Source: Mantis religiosa
Lineage: Eukaryota; Arthropoda; Insecta; Mantodea; Mantidae
Direction of reading: 5' to 3'
DNA length: 64,000 nt
NCBI GenBank assembly: GCA_030765055.1
Contig: CM060947.1
Coordinates: 52,555,611-52,619,610, forward strand
Shown: one piece after another, positions 47,483-58,906 of the stretch
Position numbering within the stretch: position 1 is the stretch's first letter
Layout: each line of letters begins with the position of its first letter
The notes under the pieces: generated by a model
The model's database searches: none
Seen by the model: the letters and a program-made list of their open reading frames with translations, nothing else
What the model was told of the DNA's origin: nothing
Position numbers and translations under genes: made by a program

Positions 47483-48534
47483 TAATTTAAAAATAATATC
47501 TCTCTAGTATCTACTACATAGCATGTAATAAAACATGGTAATACCTACAGTGTAAAATGAAAATGTATATCCATTGACAGAAAGTATAGATAAGTTTTGT
47601 AAAAATAGGAATTAGTTGTTATTTCACACTTTAGGTGTGTTGGGACAACAACTTTGTAAATGAAGAATGAGATGAAAAAGTCAAGCTACGGTTTAAATCC
47701 CGGCTATGGTATTTAACTTTTAGTCTGATTATAACTTTATATGATAGTTTGTAGAAGAGCGAGTAGACAAAAGCATGTGAATGTAGCACATCGTATTCTC
47801 TTAGATAACTAATTTGTTTGAAAGGTGCGAGCTCTGAAAGAACCTTGTAAAAGGCGCTACGTAAGAGAGAGAACGTGCCTTAAGGTCTCATCCCTTCTGC
47901 GCTACAAAGTTGGGTCTTGGGGTAATATTTTTTACTGCCCTCGGTCTTTTAGAAAACCCAATTTGAGCAACCAAAAACAAACAAACAAAAGCCGGGGACA
48001 AAGAACGAACGTGTTTCATAGCAAAAATAAAAAAGAAAGGCGGAATCAATGGAAGCTGTCTATACGTACGGTCTGTCAACGCCGGGTACCAGTTGATTAT
48101 AATACTTCAGTCGAGAGGTAACAGCACGTTGGATTATAAAGCAAAATTGCCGAAACCAATTTCAAATTGACATGTTAGATATTTCACCACGCGAGTAATT
48201 TAAAAAGTTGTCAGTTTATGTTTTATCAGAGGACTTTGAAATGTTCTAATTGGAGCAGAAAATCATGCTACATTGCTTTTTAATTGAATTACAATCTGTC
48301 TTTTGTACTTTCTGTCGTTCGTTCTGCTATATATAAACAAAGGTATACGTGAAGCTAGGAATAAACATTTGTGTTCCATTTGAAAGGAAATTAAAAAATG
48401 CATGGTTTACTTTCTCTCGCTGTATAATACATGCTGCTATTATTATTTGCACTATTATTCCATATTTCAACGGTTGGAAAATTTAGATGAAATATTTATA
48501 CAGTTCTTTTGCACCAATGACAAATGCACATATA
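47483..48534. other. Unclassified DNA, no gene recognised
   Basis: A 98-codon frame at 47825-48121 is lysine- and arginine-rich with no known motif. A short block near 47750 (agtttgtagaagagcgagta) recurs near 54915, pointing to an old shared repeat. Confidence 0.5.
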
Positions 48535-49754
48535 TGAGGACTGTTCAATAAAGAATGATCTCAATTTTTCTGACGTACCTTTACACATCCTCATAATTTT
48601 GACGGTCCTTCTCAAAATAGTCTCCACTAAATGCCATGAACTTGTCCCAGCGTTTCTGCCAGTCTTCAAAGACATGCTCGAGGCCACTTTTTGTGAGATC
48701 GTTCAAAATCGCCACCGCAGCCTTCACCACTGCTTCTGAGGATGGATAATGCCTCCCACGAAGGCGTTTCTTCAAGTTAGGGAACAGAAAAACGTCATAT
48801 GGGGCTAAATCAGGACAATAGGGAGAGTGAGGGATGCACTTCACGTTGATTTTTGCTAGATATTCAGCAACAGCATTGGCAATATGCGGCCGCGGATTAT
48901 CCTGGTGCAGCATCCAGCCTGCTTCACGGAAATGTGGCCTTTAGCGCCTGGTATTGGCTTGCAATGTTTTCAGGACATCCCTGTAGTATTGTCCAGTTAC
49001 AGATGTGTGAACAGGTACAACATGCTGATAAACCATTACATGAATATCAAAGAATGAGATGACCATAACTTTCGCAGCAGAAGCAAACACTTTTGCTTTT
49101 TTTGGGTTTGGTGATGAAGGAGCTGATATTTGCTGTTTGCTCTCAGGATCAAAATGATGTAATATCAACTTTAACTGCATGCAGACCTGCATGCGAATGT
49201 CTTTTCTTTTCGGGGATCAACAGTCTTGGAACTCATCGCGCACAAACACGTGGCATGTGTAATGTTTCTGTCACCAACGTGTGGGTGGCACACAATGAAA
49301 TGTTCAGTATTTCAGAAAGTGATCTTAAGGTAATTCGTCGATCTTTTCTCAGAATGGCAGCAGCAGTGTTGATGTTTTCTTCCGTAAGAACAGTAACTGG
49401 AGCACCGGATCCAACTTCCTTTAAAATTGATTGTCTCCCCTCTTTAAGCATTTTAAACCACCTTCGAGCTGTGCTGTAGGGAACAACAGACTCTCCATAG
49501 GTCTACTGTAACATTGTATAGGCCTCAACTGAAGATTTGTTGAGAGGAATGCGGAATTTCTAAAGCCTCATATTGTTCCTCACATGCTACCTCCATTGTA
49601 GCGGTAGGCGATACTGAACATGTCTGAACTAACAATGAAACTACTACGGCGTGTTTGTTTCACATTAAGCTAACAGAATATAATAAGATTGAATTTTAAT
49701 GCGAAAAATTATGACCGTAAAGGGTTATGATCATTCTTTATTGAACAGCCCTCG
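48535..49754 (-). mobile_element. Mariner (ctgttcaataaag family), nearly full length, inactive
   Basis: 1220 bases between tgaggactgttcaataaag and ttgaacagccctcg, with TA at 48533-48534 and 49755-49756. On the minus strand, 49451-49233 carries the helix-turn-helix region (TAAAILRKDRRITLRSLSEI). 49192-48941 carries the middle part with a deletion removing the first catalytic block. 48913-48581 carries LHQDNPRPH and PYCPDLAPYDVFLFPNLKKR through FSGDYFEKDRQNYEDV. The second and third aspartates are separated by 34 residues (D34D). The deletion and frame breaks make it inactive. Confidence 0.93.
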
Positions 49755-49949
49755 TACTACACTGAGCCATTACCATGAAGCGCGTCTACCTAAACATTAA
49801 AGAGATGCCAGATCACATCTGGGTCAGGCTTGAGTTATACGAATAAAGTTTTTCCATTCTGAGAGGATGGCGTGAGTATAGAAAATTAATTGGGTCAAAG
49901 AAACGTGACTACTTAACTTGATGATCAAGTTGTATAGATCTGTGTTTCT

Positions 49950-50650
49950 TAAACCGAGGGATTTCCATTTAAGGCCGAATTCCAAGAGGAGCTGAGCTGA
50001 AATCCAGCATCACGATTAAGCGTGCTCCTCTTGGAGGAAATGGCCAAAGCCTCCTTAACTCTCCGCTCCCAGTAACTGTTGCATTTTATCAAGATGGTCG
50101 TCTCCCGAAATTTGGCTCTATGGTCGTTATCAAAACAATTCTCTGCCAGTCCAGACTTTTCAGGTTGCATTAAACGAACGCTCCGTTCATGTTCGTTTAT
50201 TCTGGTAGCAATGGTCCTTCCGGTTTGTCTCATATACGGTGTTCCACATTACAGGTAATGCGGTACACTTCCGGAACTTGTAAGTCCAGTTTGTCTTTCA
50301 CTAGTCTCAACAGGTGTATAATCTTCGGAGGTGGCTTGTGGATGGTCCTGATGTATTTAGCGAAAATTCTGCTGATTCTGCCGGATAGATTGCCGGTAAA
50401 CGGGATCAGGCTGTAGTGGTAGGCTTATCTGATACAGGTTTCCCTTTCTTAACTTTGGTGATAGAGGCTTCAACGTCATATTCGGAGTAGCCGTTTTGAC
50501 GGAAAGTGAGTCTCAGGTGTTGTAATTCTTGTTTTAAGTGGCTGGGATCAGAGATAAACAAAACTCTGTGGGCCAGTGTATTGAGAACTCCCAGTCGCTG
50601 AGCGTTCAGATAGAGATCGGTGTGTGTAGGCTTCCGGTATACAGTCTACA
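49950..50650 (-). pseudogene. Penelope-like element 3' part with GIY-YIG endonuclease
   Basis: The minus strand, read from about 50650 leftward, gives the end of a reverse transcriptase (VYRKPTHTDLYLNAQ), then a linker (HLRLTFRQNGYSEYDVEASI, IPFTGNLSGRISRIFAKY, PPPKIIHLLRLVKDKLDLQ) and VYRITC. After a one-base frameshift near 50248 it continues with the GIY-YIG-like part: YMRQTGRTIATRINEHERSV, KSGLAENCFDNDH, then RRVKEALAI, LNRDAGFQLSSSW, and a stop near 49949. This domain order, reverse transcriptase followed by a GIY-YIG nuclease, defines Penelope-like elements. The copy lacks most of its reverse transcriptase and ends close to the inverted-repeat element at 50682. Otherwise it is unusually well preserved. 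Confidence 0.85.
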
Positions 50651-50681
50651 GTCTAATGTAGAGTTCAAAAATAAGTACACC

Positions 50682-51751
50682 GATTTCACCAACAGATATT
50701 AAAATCGACGCTAACACTAATGTTAAATTTCTTTCATTTCACCAACCTGTTTTCTGAAAATGTTAACAAACCTGTGCTATAGAAGGCTATGGATGAGAAA
50801 GCGATGCGCTTTCGCTTTCATTTTCCTCTGCACAAGCTGAAAAATGGGGGATGAACAAAATCATAAAGCCGTGAGACAAACTTCTCATCGATGGAGAAAG
50901 AATTGTTAATTGAATTGATGACGAAGTGTAAGAATTTCGTGGAAAATAAGAGGACCGATGCGCTGAATGTAAAAGAGTAAGATGTCACGGGGAAAATATT
51001 GGAAACGAATTTAATTCAAATGCATGTGTCACTAGTACAAGCACTAAACAACTTGTCAGTATTACGTAAATTTAAAACGAGGAGCGAAGAAGGACAAGTG
51101 ACTTGAACGTTTGAAGACGGCAGATGGACAGTATATTATCCACATAATTCAGTGAATTATTAAATCGCAAAGTAATTAATACTTGAAGCAAAGCCGAGAT
51201 CGGCATATTCCTTTCTATGTATATTATAACTCATTATTACGTAAATTTAAAACGAGGTGCGAAGGACAAGTGACTTGAACGTTTCAAGACGGGAGGTGGA
51301 CAGTGTATTATCTACATAATTCAGTGAATTATTAAATCGCAAAGTTATTAATACTTGAAGCAAAGACGAGATTGGTATATTCCTTTCGATGCATGTTCTA
51401 ACCTCTCTTGTACTTACGCAGTAACCTTCATAGCAACATGTTTCGACAGTCTATACCTACGTAAAAAATTTTCTTTGGATAGCTCCTCAAAATCATTTCT
51501 CCTCATAGGCCGTACTCTATTACGAATGCCATTTAGACGGTCTTAAATATAGCAAATCGACATCAACAGCTGAGTTCACGCCCGCCATCTTGACTATTTA
51601 CAATTGTTAAGGACTTAACATCTGAAATTTGGCTTGTTAGCTTAACAAGAAATTTAACACGAGTGTTACGCTAACACTTGGTGGTGAAATGCAATTTTTG
51701 TTTTAACTATTGCTAAACTCGTGTTAAGTCTTAACATCTGTTGGTGAAATC
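50682..51751. mobile_element. DNA element with terminal inverted repeats and Myb/SANT-like relic
   Basis: The left end gatttcaccaacagatatta and right end taacatctgttggtgaaatc are inverted repeats of about 20 bases. A second weaker pair of tttcaccaa motifs lies just inside each end. Inside, 50890-51100 (plus) reads MEKELLIELMTKCKNFVENK, RTDALNVKE, then a stop and ILETNLIQMHV. This resembles the Myb/SANT-like DNA-binding domain of zeste-like proteins that accompany PIF/Harbinger transposons. No transposase is present and I could not define a target duplication. A 175-bp tandem duplication lies within. Confidence 0.7.
51061..51405. repeat. 175-bp tandem duplication
   Basis: Copy one 51061-51235 and copy two 51236-51405 share attacgtaaatttaaaacgag, caagtgacttgaacgttt and cataattcagtgaattatta with roughly 90 percent identity by eye. 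Confidence 0.9.
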
Positions 51752-51965
51752 AGGCATAATGGCATTTAATGTTTTCTCATTGGATATCTGCACTTAATTA
51801 ATTTCCTTGGCATTACACAGTTCTCCCAAAATTATATTTTGTATTGAAACTAGAAGAACAAATAATGGTATCGAAATATCGGGTATCCTAGAAAATATCG
51901 TGTATCGGTATCGAGTATCGCGAAAAACTGCTATTGATCCATTCCTAGTTTAATGTACAATAATT

Positions 51966-52000
51966 TCAGAGAGAGAGAAAGAGAGAGAAGGAGAGAGCAA
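51966..52000. repeat. Short GA-rich tract
   Basis: Irregular (GA)n with AAA and AAG interruptions. Confidence 0.8.
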
Positions 52001-52133
52001 ATGGCTTGTACAAGATATATAAAATAATCTATACCAGGTTCAAGTCATGTGAATATAACACTTCAGAATCTTTGTGGTCATACAACATCATGAAATTTCA
52101 TAGCGAGACACTTTTTAAAACATTGATATTATC

Positions 52134-52770
52134 GTGCTATATTCTAGTTATGTTTATAATGAAATAATATACAAATGTGCAAAATATGAAATAATTATAA
52201 TTTTGCAAACAAATAAAAAATGGGGACGAGAAGCATATGTAGATTACTGCAATAGACAAGAGAGAGAAGGGTTAGCTTGGATGAGAACAGGAACAATATT
52301 TCTAAGAGAGATAAGAGGTAGGAAAAAGGGAATTTGTGAATTTTGTGGAGGAAAAGAAAGTATAGAACACTATGTAACAGAATACGAGGAGGTTGCAATG
52401 TGGAGAAAAAGGGCTTGGGAGGAAAAATGAGAGAAAGTAGAGAAGAGGATAGTAGCTATAATAATGTTAACGGGAAAGGAGGAAAAGAAGGTTAGAAGTA
52501 TTGGTGAGTTCTTGCAGAAAGTAAAAGAAAAATGGGCAAGAAATGTAAAGAATATAAGAAAGGCAGATCCGGGGGGGGGGGGGGGAATGGAGCTAATTAA
52601 GTAACAAGGAGGCATGGAGGTTAAGAGCTACCAGACAGAAGACCAGTGCGTCATGTAAGCCAAGGTAGCAACAGGGTAAAGACAAACAAATGTAGCCAAA
52701 AGTTGTAAATTGTAAAGTTTTGGAATATGCACAATAAATAATTCATTCATTTGAAATAATTCATTCAAGC
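52134..52770 (+). mobile_element. LINE C-terminus, third family, with 3' UTR
   Basis: The frame from about 52200 reads NKKWGREAYVDYCNRQEREG, LAWMRTGTIFLREIRGRKKG, then ICEFCGGKESIEHYVTEYEE to a stop at 52428-52430. The spacing Cys-x2-Cys-x8-His matches the zinc-knuckle-like end of several insect LINE reverse transcriptases, although the final Cys is replaced (TEYE). A second stretch in the same style follows to about 52600, including a G run at 52570-52584. The 3' end is aataaataattcattcattt near 52733-52752, a repeat-type tail. Strongly 5'-truncated. Confidence 0.7.
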
Positions 52771-52814
52771 AATTAAGGTCTATCCCGATTAAGAAAAAGT
52801 AGAAAATAAAACAG

Positions 52815-53275
52815 GTTTTTATCGGGGGGTTTCCCGGTTCGGCAGGCTGGGTAGGTTAATTACATCGCGTGAGATTCATGTCCCTCCATTTCATTTCCAT
52901 TATCATTTCAAATCATCACCCATCTAGTGGTCTCTTTCAGGGTAGAAGTGTCGGCGGTTGTCTAGGCGGAGCATATTTTGGGTAAAACTTCCAACTCCAA
53001 TAGGACGGTCTCCGATCTCCGGACCGGCCTTAAGGGCCGTCAGGACCACAGTGGGTAGAATGTCAGCTCTACTAGCCTGCCGAGGAGTTAGCAGTTGGTC
53101 AATAGTATGGACCCTGCCTTCTGCACCGTCGTGACTCCTTGTTCGGCCGCCCTCTGTCACTTCCTGCCTCATCGTCCCTCCTGGCAAAGCCTCAATTAGG
53201 GCATGATCATAATGGATCAGGAGTGGTATCAGGGCCCAATAGCCTCCATTAGAATCTATGCTACCCTAAGGAAAA
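52815..53275 (+). repeat. SINE type 4, copy lacking its tRNA head
   Basis: Colinear with 18895-19425 from gctgggtaggttaattacat through ccctccatttcatttcc, gtagaagtgtcggcgg and the aggacggtctccgatctccg block to a ctcaattagggcatgatcat block near the end. Confidence 0.8.
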
Positions 53276-54061
53276 GTAAATAGAGGAATAAGATATTCCA
53301 ATAGTAGGTTTAGAAGAGTGATTAGAGTCAATAATGTGAACGCAGCACACTTTCTGGGCATTTCTCTTTATCTACGAAGGGATATTGAATGCTATTATAA
53401 TCCTATTACGTACATTTTCAAAACTGCGGCCATGAGCCTTTTTATGAAACAAAAGTCATTAAAAGAATAAAGACAAAAGTTTAGTTATCTCTCCGATATT
53501 CTATAAATGAAAGCCAGTCCTTAAGTAAAGAATTGGCTTAAAGTTTAAACATTAATTCCTGAGTTGATTTGAACAAAATTATCAATTATAACATCTCGTT
53601 TCATAATTTCACTTTGTAAAATATTTCTTTATGTGCTCCGATTCATTTGTGCAGAAATGTCATTTTTTACGTTTGTAATAAAAGTTGTACGGACAGAAAA
53701 GCGATATTAACTGCTTGGGGGCACGCCAATGGTAACTCTGTAGAATCTCCAATAGAGGGCAACACTGACTCTGGAAAGAACAGAAATACTGTATACCAAA
53801 ATAATTCCATACCGATTTTTTCAAATGCAAGTTTTGAAACATTATAATATACTCTTATTCCTCTTCATTTTTAACGTATTTTGTATAATCTGTAAACAAT
53901 ATGTGATAGACAAACATTTACTACACAGAAATGCGACTAGCACTAAATATTTATGAGATATTATTTATTATCAGTTTGAATTATTGGTTTAATATTTATA
54001 TTTATTATAGATAAGCCGCTGGTCTTCTTTACTCTCCCTTTCTTTTACTTCTTTGTTTTAC
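53276..54061. other. AT-rich DNA, no gene seen
   Basis: Texture and scattered blocks (gcaagttttgaaacat and acaaacatttactacacaga near 53825-53930) recall the AT-rich dispersed repeat. Nothing coding is recognised. Confidence 0.45.
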
Positions 54062-54110
54062 TTTTATTAATTTACGTCCTTCAATACGGATGATGAATGA
54101 AATGAGTTAG
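54062..54110 (-). repeat. SINE type 1, tail fragment
   Basis: ttaatttacgtccttcaata followed by gatgaatgaaatgagt, the complement of the type 1 tail only. Confidence 0.75.
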
Positions 54111-54211
54111 ATTGGATACCAACACATGGCAAAATTGGCTTTCGGGTTAACCTCGCCCCACCACGTGATGACCGGACCCATTTCTCAGGTGGAAGCCGCC
54201 AAAGGGTGTGC

Positions 54212-54450
54212 TTTTTTGTAATTTTACGTCCTCCAACGTTGTCATATCGGACGATGAATGGAATGGGTGAAATGGTGCTCAAATGATCCCAAGGTCCATA
54301 GAGCTTACAGTTACCCGACATTCGTCTTTTTAGGATAAGGGAAAACCCAGGAAAAAAACCTTATCCAGGTAACTCATCCTGACCGAGATTCGAACTCGGG
54401 ACCTCTTGAACGTGTGGCAGACACGCTACCACCATGCTACCGAGGCGGGC
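54212..54450 (-). repeat. SINE type 1, clean minus copy
   Basis: The clearest copy in the window. Tail complement ttttacgtcctccaacgttg, B-box complement gagattcgaactcgggacct, and A-box-side complement accatgctaccgaggcgggc. Flanks gccaaagggtg and gccaaatggtg are a probable target duplication. Confidence 0.93.
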
Positions 54451-54572
54451 GCCAAATGGTGGTGTCCGTTACCTCCAATGGTAGCGTGATAGTGAAGTTG
54501 ACGGTGACGCGAGAGGACCTGCAGCATATACCGTGGACTCCGAATCACGTTGGGCATAGGGGACACTTTATA

Positions 54573-54745
54573 TGTGAACGAAATAAGTAAAATGATGCTC
54601 AAATGAGCCCAGGGTCCATAGAAATTAGAGTTACTCGGCATTCATCTTTCAGGATAAGGGAAAACCCCAGAAATAAGGTATCCAGATGACTCTCGCTGAC
54701 CGAGATTCGAACTCTGGACCTCTTTAATTGAGGCAACACGGTACA
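54573..54745 (-). repeat. SINE type 1, truncated minus copy
   Basis: gatgctcaaatgagcccagg, caggataagggaaaacccc, then the B-box complement gagattcgaactctggacct. The head is decayed. Confidence 0.85.
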
Positions 54746-56535
54746 CTCTTTCTTTCCTGTGGCCATGCCAAGAAAATGGTATTTCAAAACCATTACATAG
54801 AGACAATTCCTTAAAAAAGTTACTATTGGTTAAACCTACATAATTTCATTATTTCCACTGAAGCTATTATGAAATGTACATTAAGAATAGTTGTACAAAC
54901 GTTTATTGGAACAGTTTGTAGAAGAGTAAGTGGAGAAAATATATGAAAGTAACATATGCCTTCTTATTTTGGAAATGCGCGCCAAATTTGCTGGAAACTG
55001 TTATCTGCGAATGTCTTGGATTTTTTATTTTTCTGCATAGATGTAAAATTGCGCACAAGAAGTTGGCACAAAGTCCAAAGCAAGAAGATACAAACTGGTC
55101 TCAATGAACCTGAAACTTTTGTTTAAATTCAATCTTGATGTTTCAGAATTGCTGGACTCATCAATTATGAGACAGAAATTCCGTCGGACAGTCTGAAAGT
55201 CGTAAAGACTGAACATAAAACAAGCAATAAATCAGATTTACCAGATAAGAACGAGCAGACGAACGAAAACAACTGGCGACACAGTTTCCATGGCAACTAA
55301 TTATAGCTGATACATAACGTCTGTATACACCAACTGGCAACTTCTAAGTGCGTCGCTTCCTCTAACAGTACAAGTATCTTTAAAGTTACAAGTTCGAACA
55401 AAATGCCTAAGCAAATTTCAAATTTTGTTAAAATCAGTATGATACTAAGATTGTTCTTTACGAATAAAGAGTACAGCTAAATTTTTGGAACCTAAGCTAA
55501 AGTTTGTGATACTTTCTTAAATAAAAGAAACTCTACAGTAAAATATACAGAGGTTATATATAACCAAAGGGTATCTGAAAATTGTGAGGAAACATCTTTT
55601 GAAAATAGAGGATAGAGTTGTAGAACAGAAACTATACCATGGGAATACACAATTTCCGGACATACTTTCATATAACTTTTTTTACCATCCACGTGCAACA
55701 AATGTTTTGTCAAAGATTTCACATACCTTTTTGTTACATTCTGTATGTAATTAACTGACAATCGAGAAAACAGATCCATAAAAATTCCATTGCTGTGAAA
55801 ATGCATAGCCAAACATGGGACATGGAATTTTATATCTATACATTTAAAAATATGACTACTTTTGTACACTAGTTTTGTGTTTTAAGCTTTATATTTCACG
55901 CTGTGTTACAACATAATTGCTCCCTCATTATTTTTACTTTGGAGTCTGTGAGGGCATTCCGGTCGTTTTTTGAAGGTTAACTGACTGGAAGTATCCTAAT
56001 GACTGCTTCCCAGGTTCTCGCCCTTGGGTACACTGCTGGAGAGCACATGTGCTGATTTGGCTGTCTTATGATCACTACCTTTTTCTGTGTTCGCTTCCCT
56101 TTATTGTTTTTGTAATACTTGGCACAGAAAGAAAGAAAAAACTAAAATTATAATCTTCTATCAAAGTTAGATATAAACTTCAGGGAATTTGTAATTGTGG
56201 TCAAGGTTTATCTCTTACATAAATTTATTTTCTCGGTCCATTTAAAACTGTTACTGCCTGTGTAGGTCGTTAAAGTAATACAGTTTCGAACCGTAACTTC
56301 ATGAGACATTTGTTGCAACTAGATACAGTGTCTCACAAAAGGCTTTACCATCTTTGAATGTTAACTACACAACAATTCAGACGACGTATTTGTGCCAGCG
56401 GAAGACATTTTGAACAACTTCTGCATTACAACATGATCAGTAATGTTTTGAATTACTTTGTGACTAAAAAGAGTACTCAAAATATTAACGTTCAAAGAGT
56501 ATAGAGATTTTGTGTATATACATGCCTATATCAAT
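54746..56535. other. AT-rich DNA, no gene seen
   Basis: Includes an atttcaaaaccattacatag block (54781-54800) shared with other AT-rich repeat copies. A 125-codon minus frame at 55492-55869 has no recognised motif. Confidence 0.5.
55284..55297. promoter_or_regulatory. RFX X-box-like motif
   Basis: GTTTCCATGGCAAC is a full match to the RFX X-box consensus GTNNCCATGGNAAC. No gene is recognised beside it. Confidence 0.4.
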
Positions 56536-57613
<1,078 letters not shown>

Positions 57614-58273
57614 CCCAAATTACTGGAAAATATTTTCATCTATAAACAATATCCTTTACCACTTTTAGATACCGAATTTCTATGTTGTTTTTCTCCGGTA
57701 AAGCCTTTCTTTTTGTTGATGGCACGTAACAGAGTTTTCATAGCTGCCACATTTCATTTAGACTCGGACACAGGCCTACTAGATGGAAGGGAGGCAGCGA
57801 GCGTATCCTTCATGTGGCAGGAGTAAAGTTCTTTGCTATTCCGCTTCCATCCATTAGGAATCGATTCTTATGTAAATTTATTCATCCAGAGATATAAAAT
57901 ACTTTCCTGAGTAAATCGCGTGATATTGATCGTGTTTTATTGGTGTAAGGCTTTAGTTATGATGTCAGTTTAATTACAAAGTTGCCTGTAGTTGTTGCAG
58001 TGGAGCTGTTTCAGCTATGTTGTGCCCTCCGTTTTGTTGGAGCCATTTTACTCTGTTACTTACTTATGCCTATTGCCATCTTAGTTTCTAATTTCGAAAA
58101 TATGCAAGTTTTTGTCTTCATTGTATTCATCTTCAGATACTAAACATGTTTATGTAAAATAAAACACTAGTTTCATTCAGTATGATTATTATGTCATCAC
58201 TCCAACTAATGAGCCGTAGCTTACATATAATAAATGCATTGCTAAAGTACATATACGATCCCTATAAACCTGG
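57614..58273. other. Unclassified DNA, no gene seen
   Basis: No recognised coding sequence or element. Confidence 0.5.
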
Positions 58274-58906
58274 ACCATTTCAATAGGCCATAACTTTTGC
58301 ACCAATAATGGGACACACATGCAACTTTGGGAGAATATAATACACAATTGGAAGATTACATTACACTATTTACATCTCAGATAAAATATTGGAAGTGTCC
58401 TCCATCAGTATCTATACATGTTTGTAATTGTCTCACCATATTCTCTGAAGTTTTACAGAGATGATATCAAATTGAGAGAAGGTTATTTCCAGCAAGATGA
58501 AGTAGCGTGCCATAATCTAATGACACCATGAGAATTGTAGCCAGTTTCTTTGAAAATCAAATAATCTCAAAATGTGTGTGCCCCCCAGAACCCCTGACCT
58601 AACCACACCGAACTTTTTGTGGGGGTATCTAAAAATAGAGTGTACAAGAATATGCCACGGACAATTGATGTTCTCAAGGAAACCATTCGAACCGAAATAA
58701 GTAACATTGGCGAGGATACTCTCCGTAAAACTTCAGAGAATATGGTGAGACGAGTACAAACATGTATAGATGCTGGTGGAGGACACTTGCAAATATTTTC
58801 TCTGAGATGTAAATTGTGTAATTTAATGTCCCAATTGTGTATTATATTCTCACAAAGTAGTGTGCCCTACGTTTTTTTTTTTAAAGTTATGTCATATTGA
58901 AATGGT
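58274..58906. mobile_element. Foldback element with 190-bp inverted arms and transposase relic
   Basis: The left arm (58274-58465) and right arm (58716-58906) are inverted copies of each other at roughly 80 to 85 percent identity. Both outer ends read accatttcaata inward. The central 250 bases carry a plus-strand DDE-transposase relic: FQQDEVACHN (for the usual FQQDGA-AH block) near 58490, TTPNFLWGYL (for TPxDFFLWGY, with the aspartate lost) near 58602, and RTIDVLKETIRTEI, ENMVRRVQTCIDAGGGHLQ running into the right arm. The left arm encodes the same C-terminal segment on the minus strand. The element is therefore an inverted duplication of a transposon's 3' end. It is inactive. Confidence 0.82.

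Noticed and set aside
50640..51757. Three-base target duplication for the inverted-repeat element
   Set aside because: The flanks read acc on the left and agg on the right, which do not match, so no target duplication is claimed.
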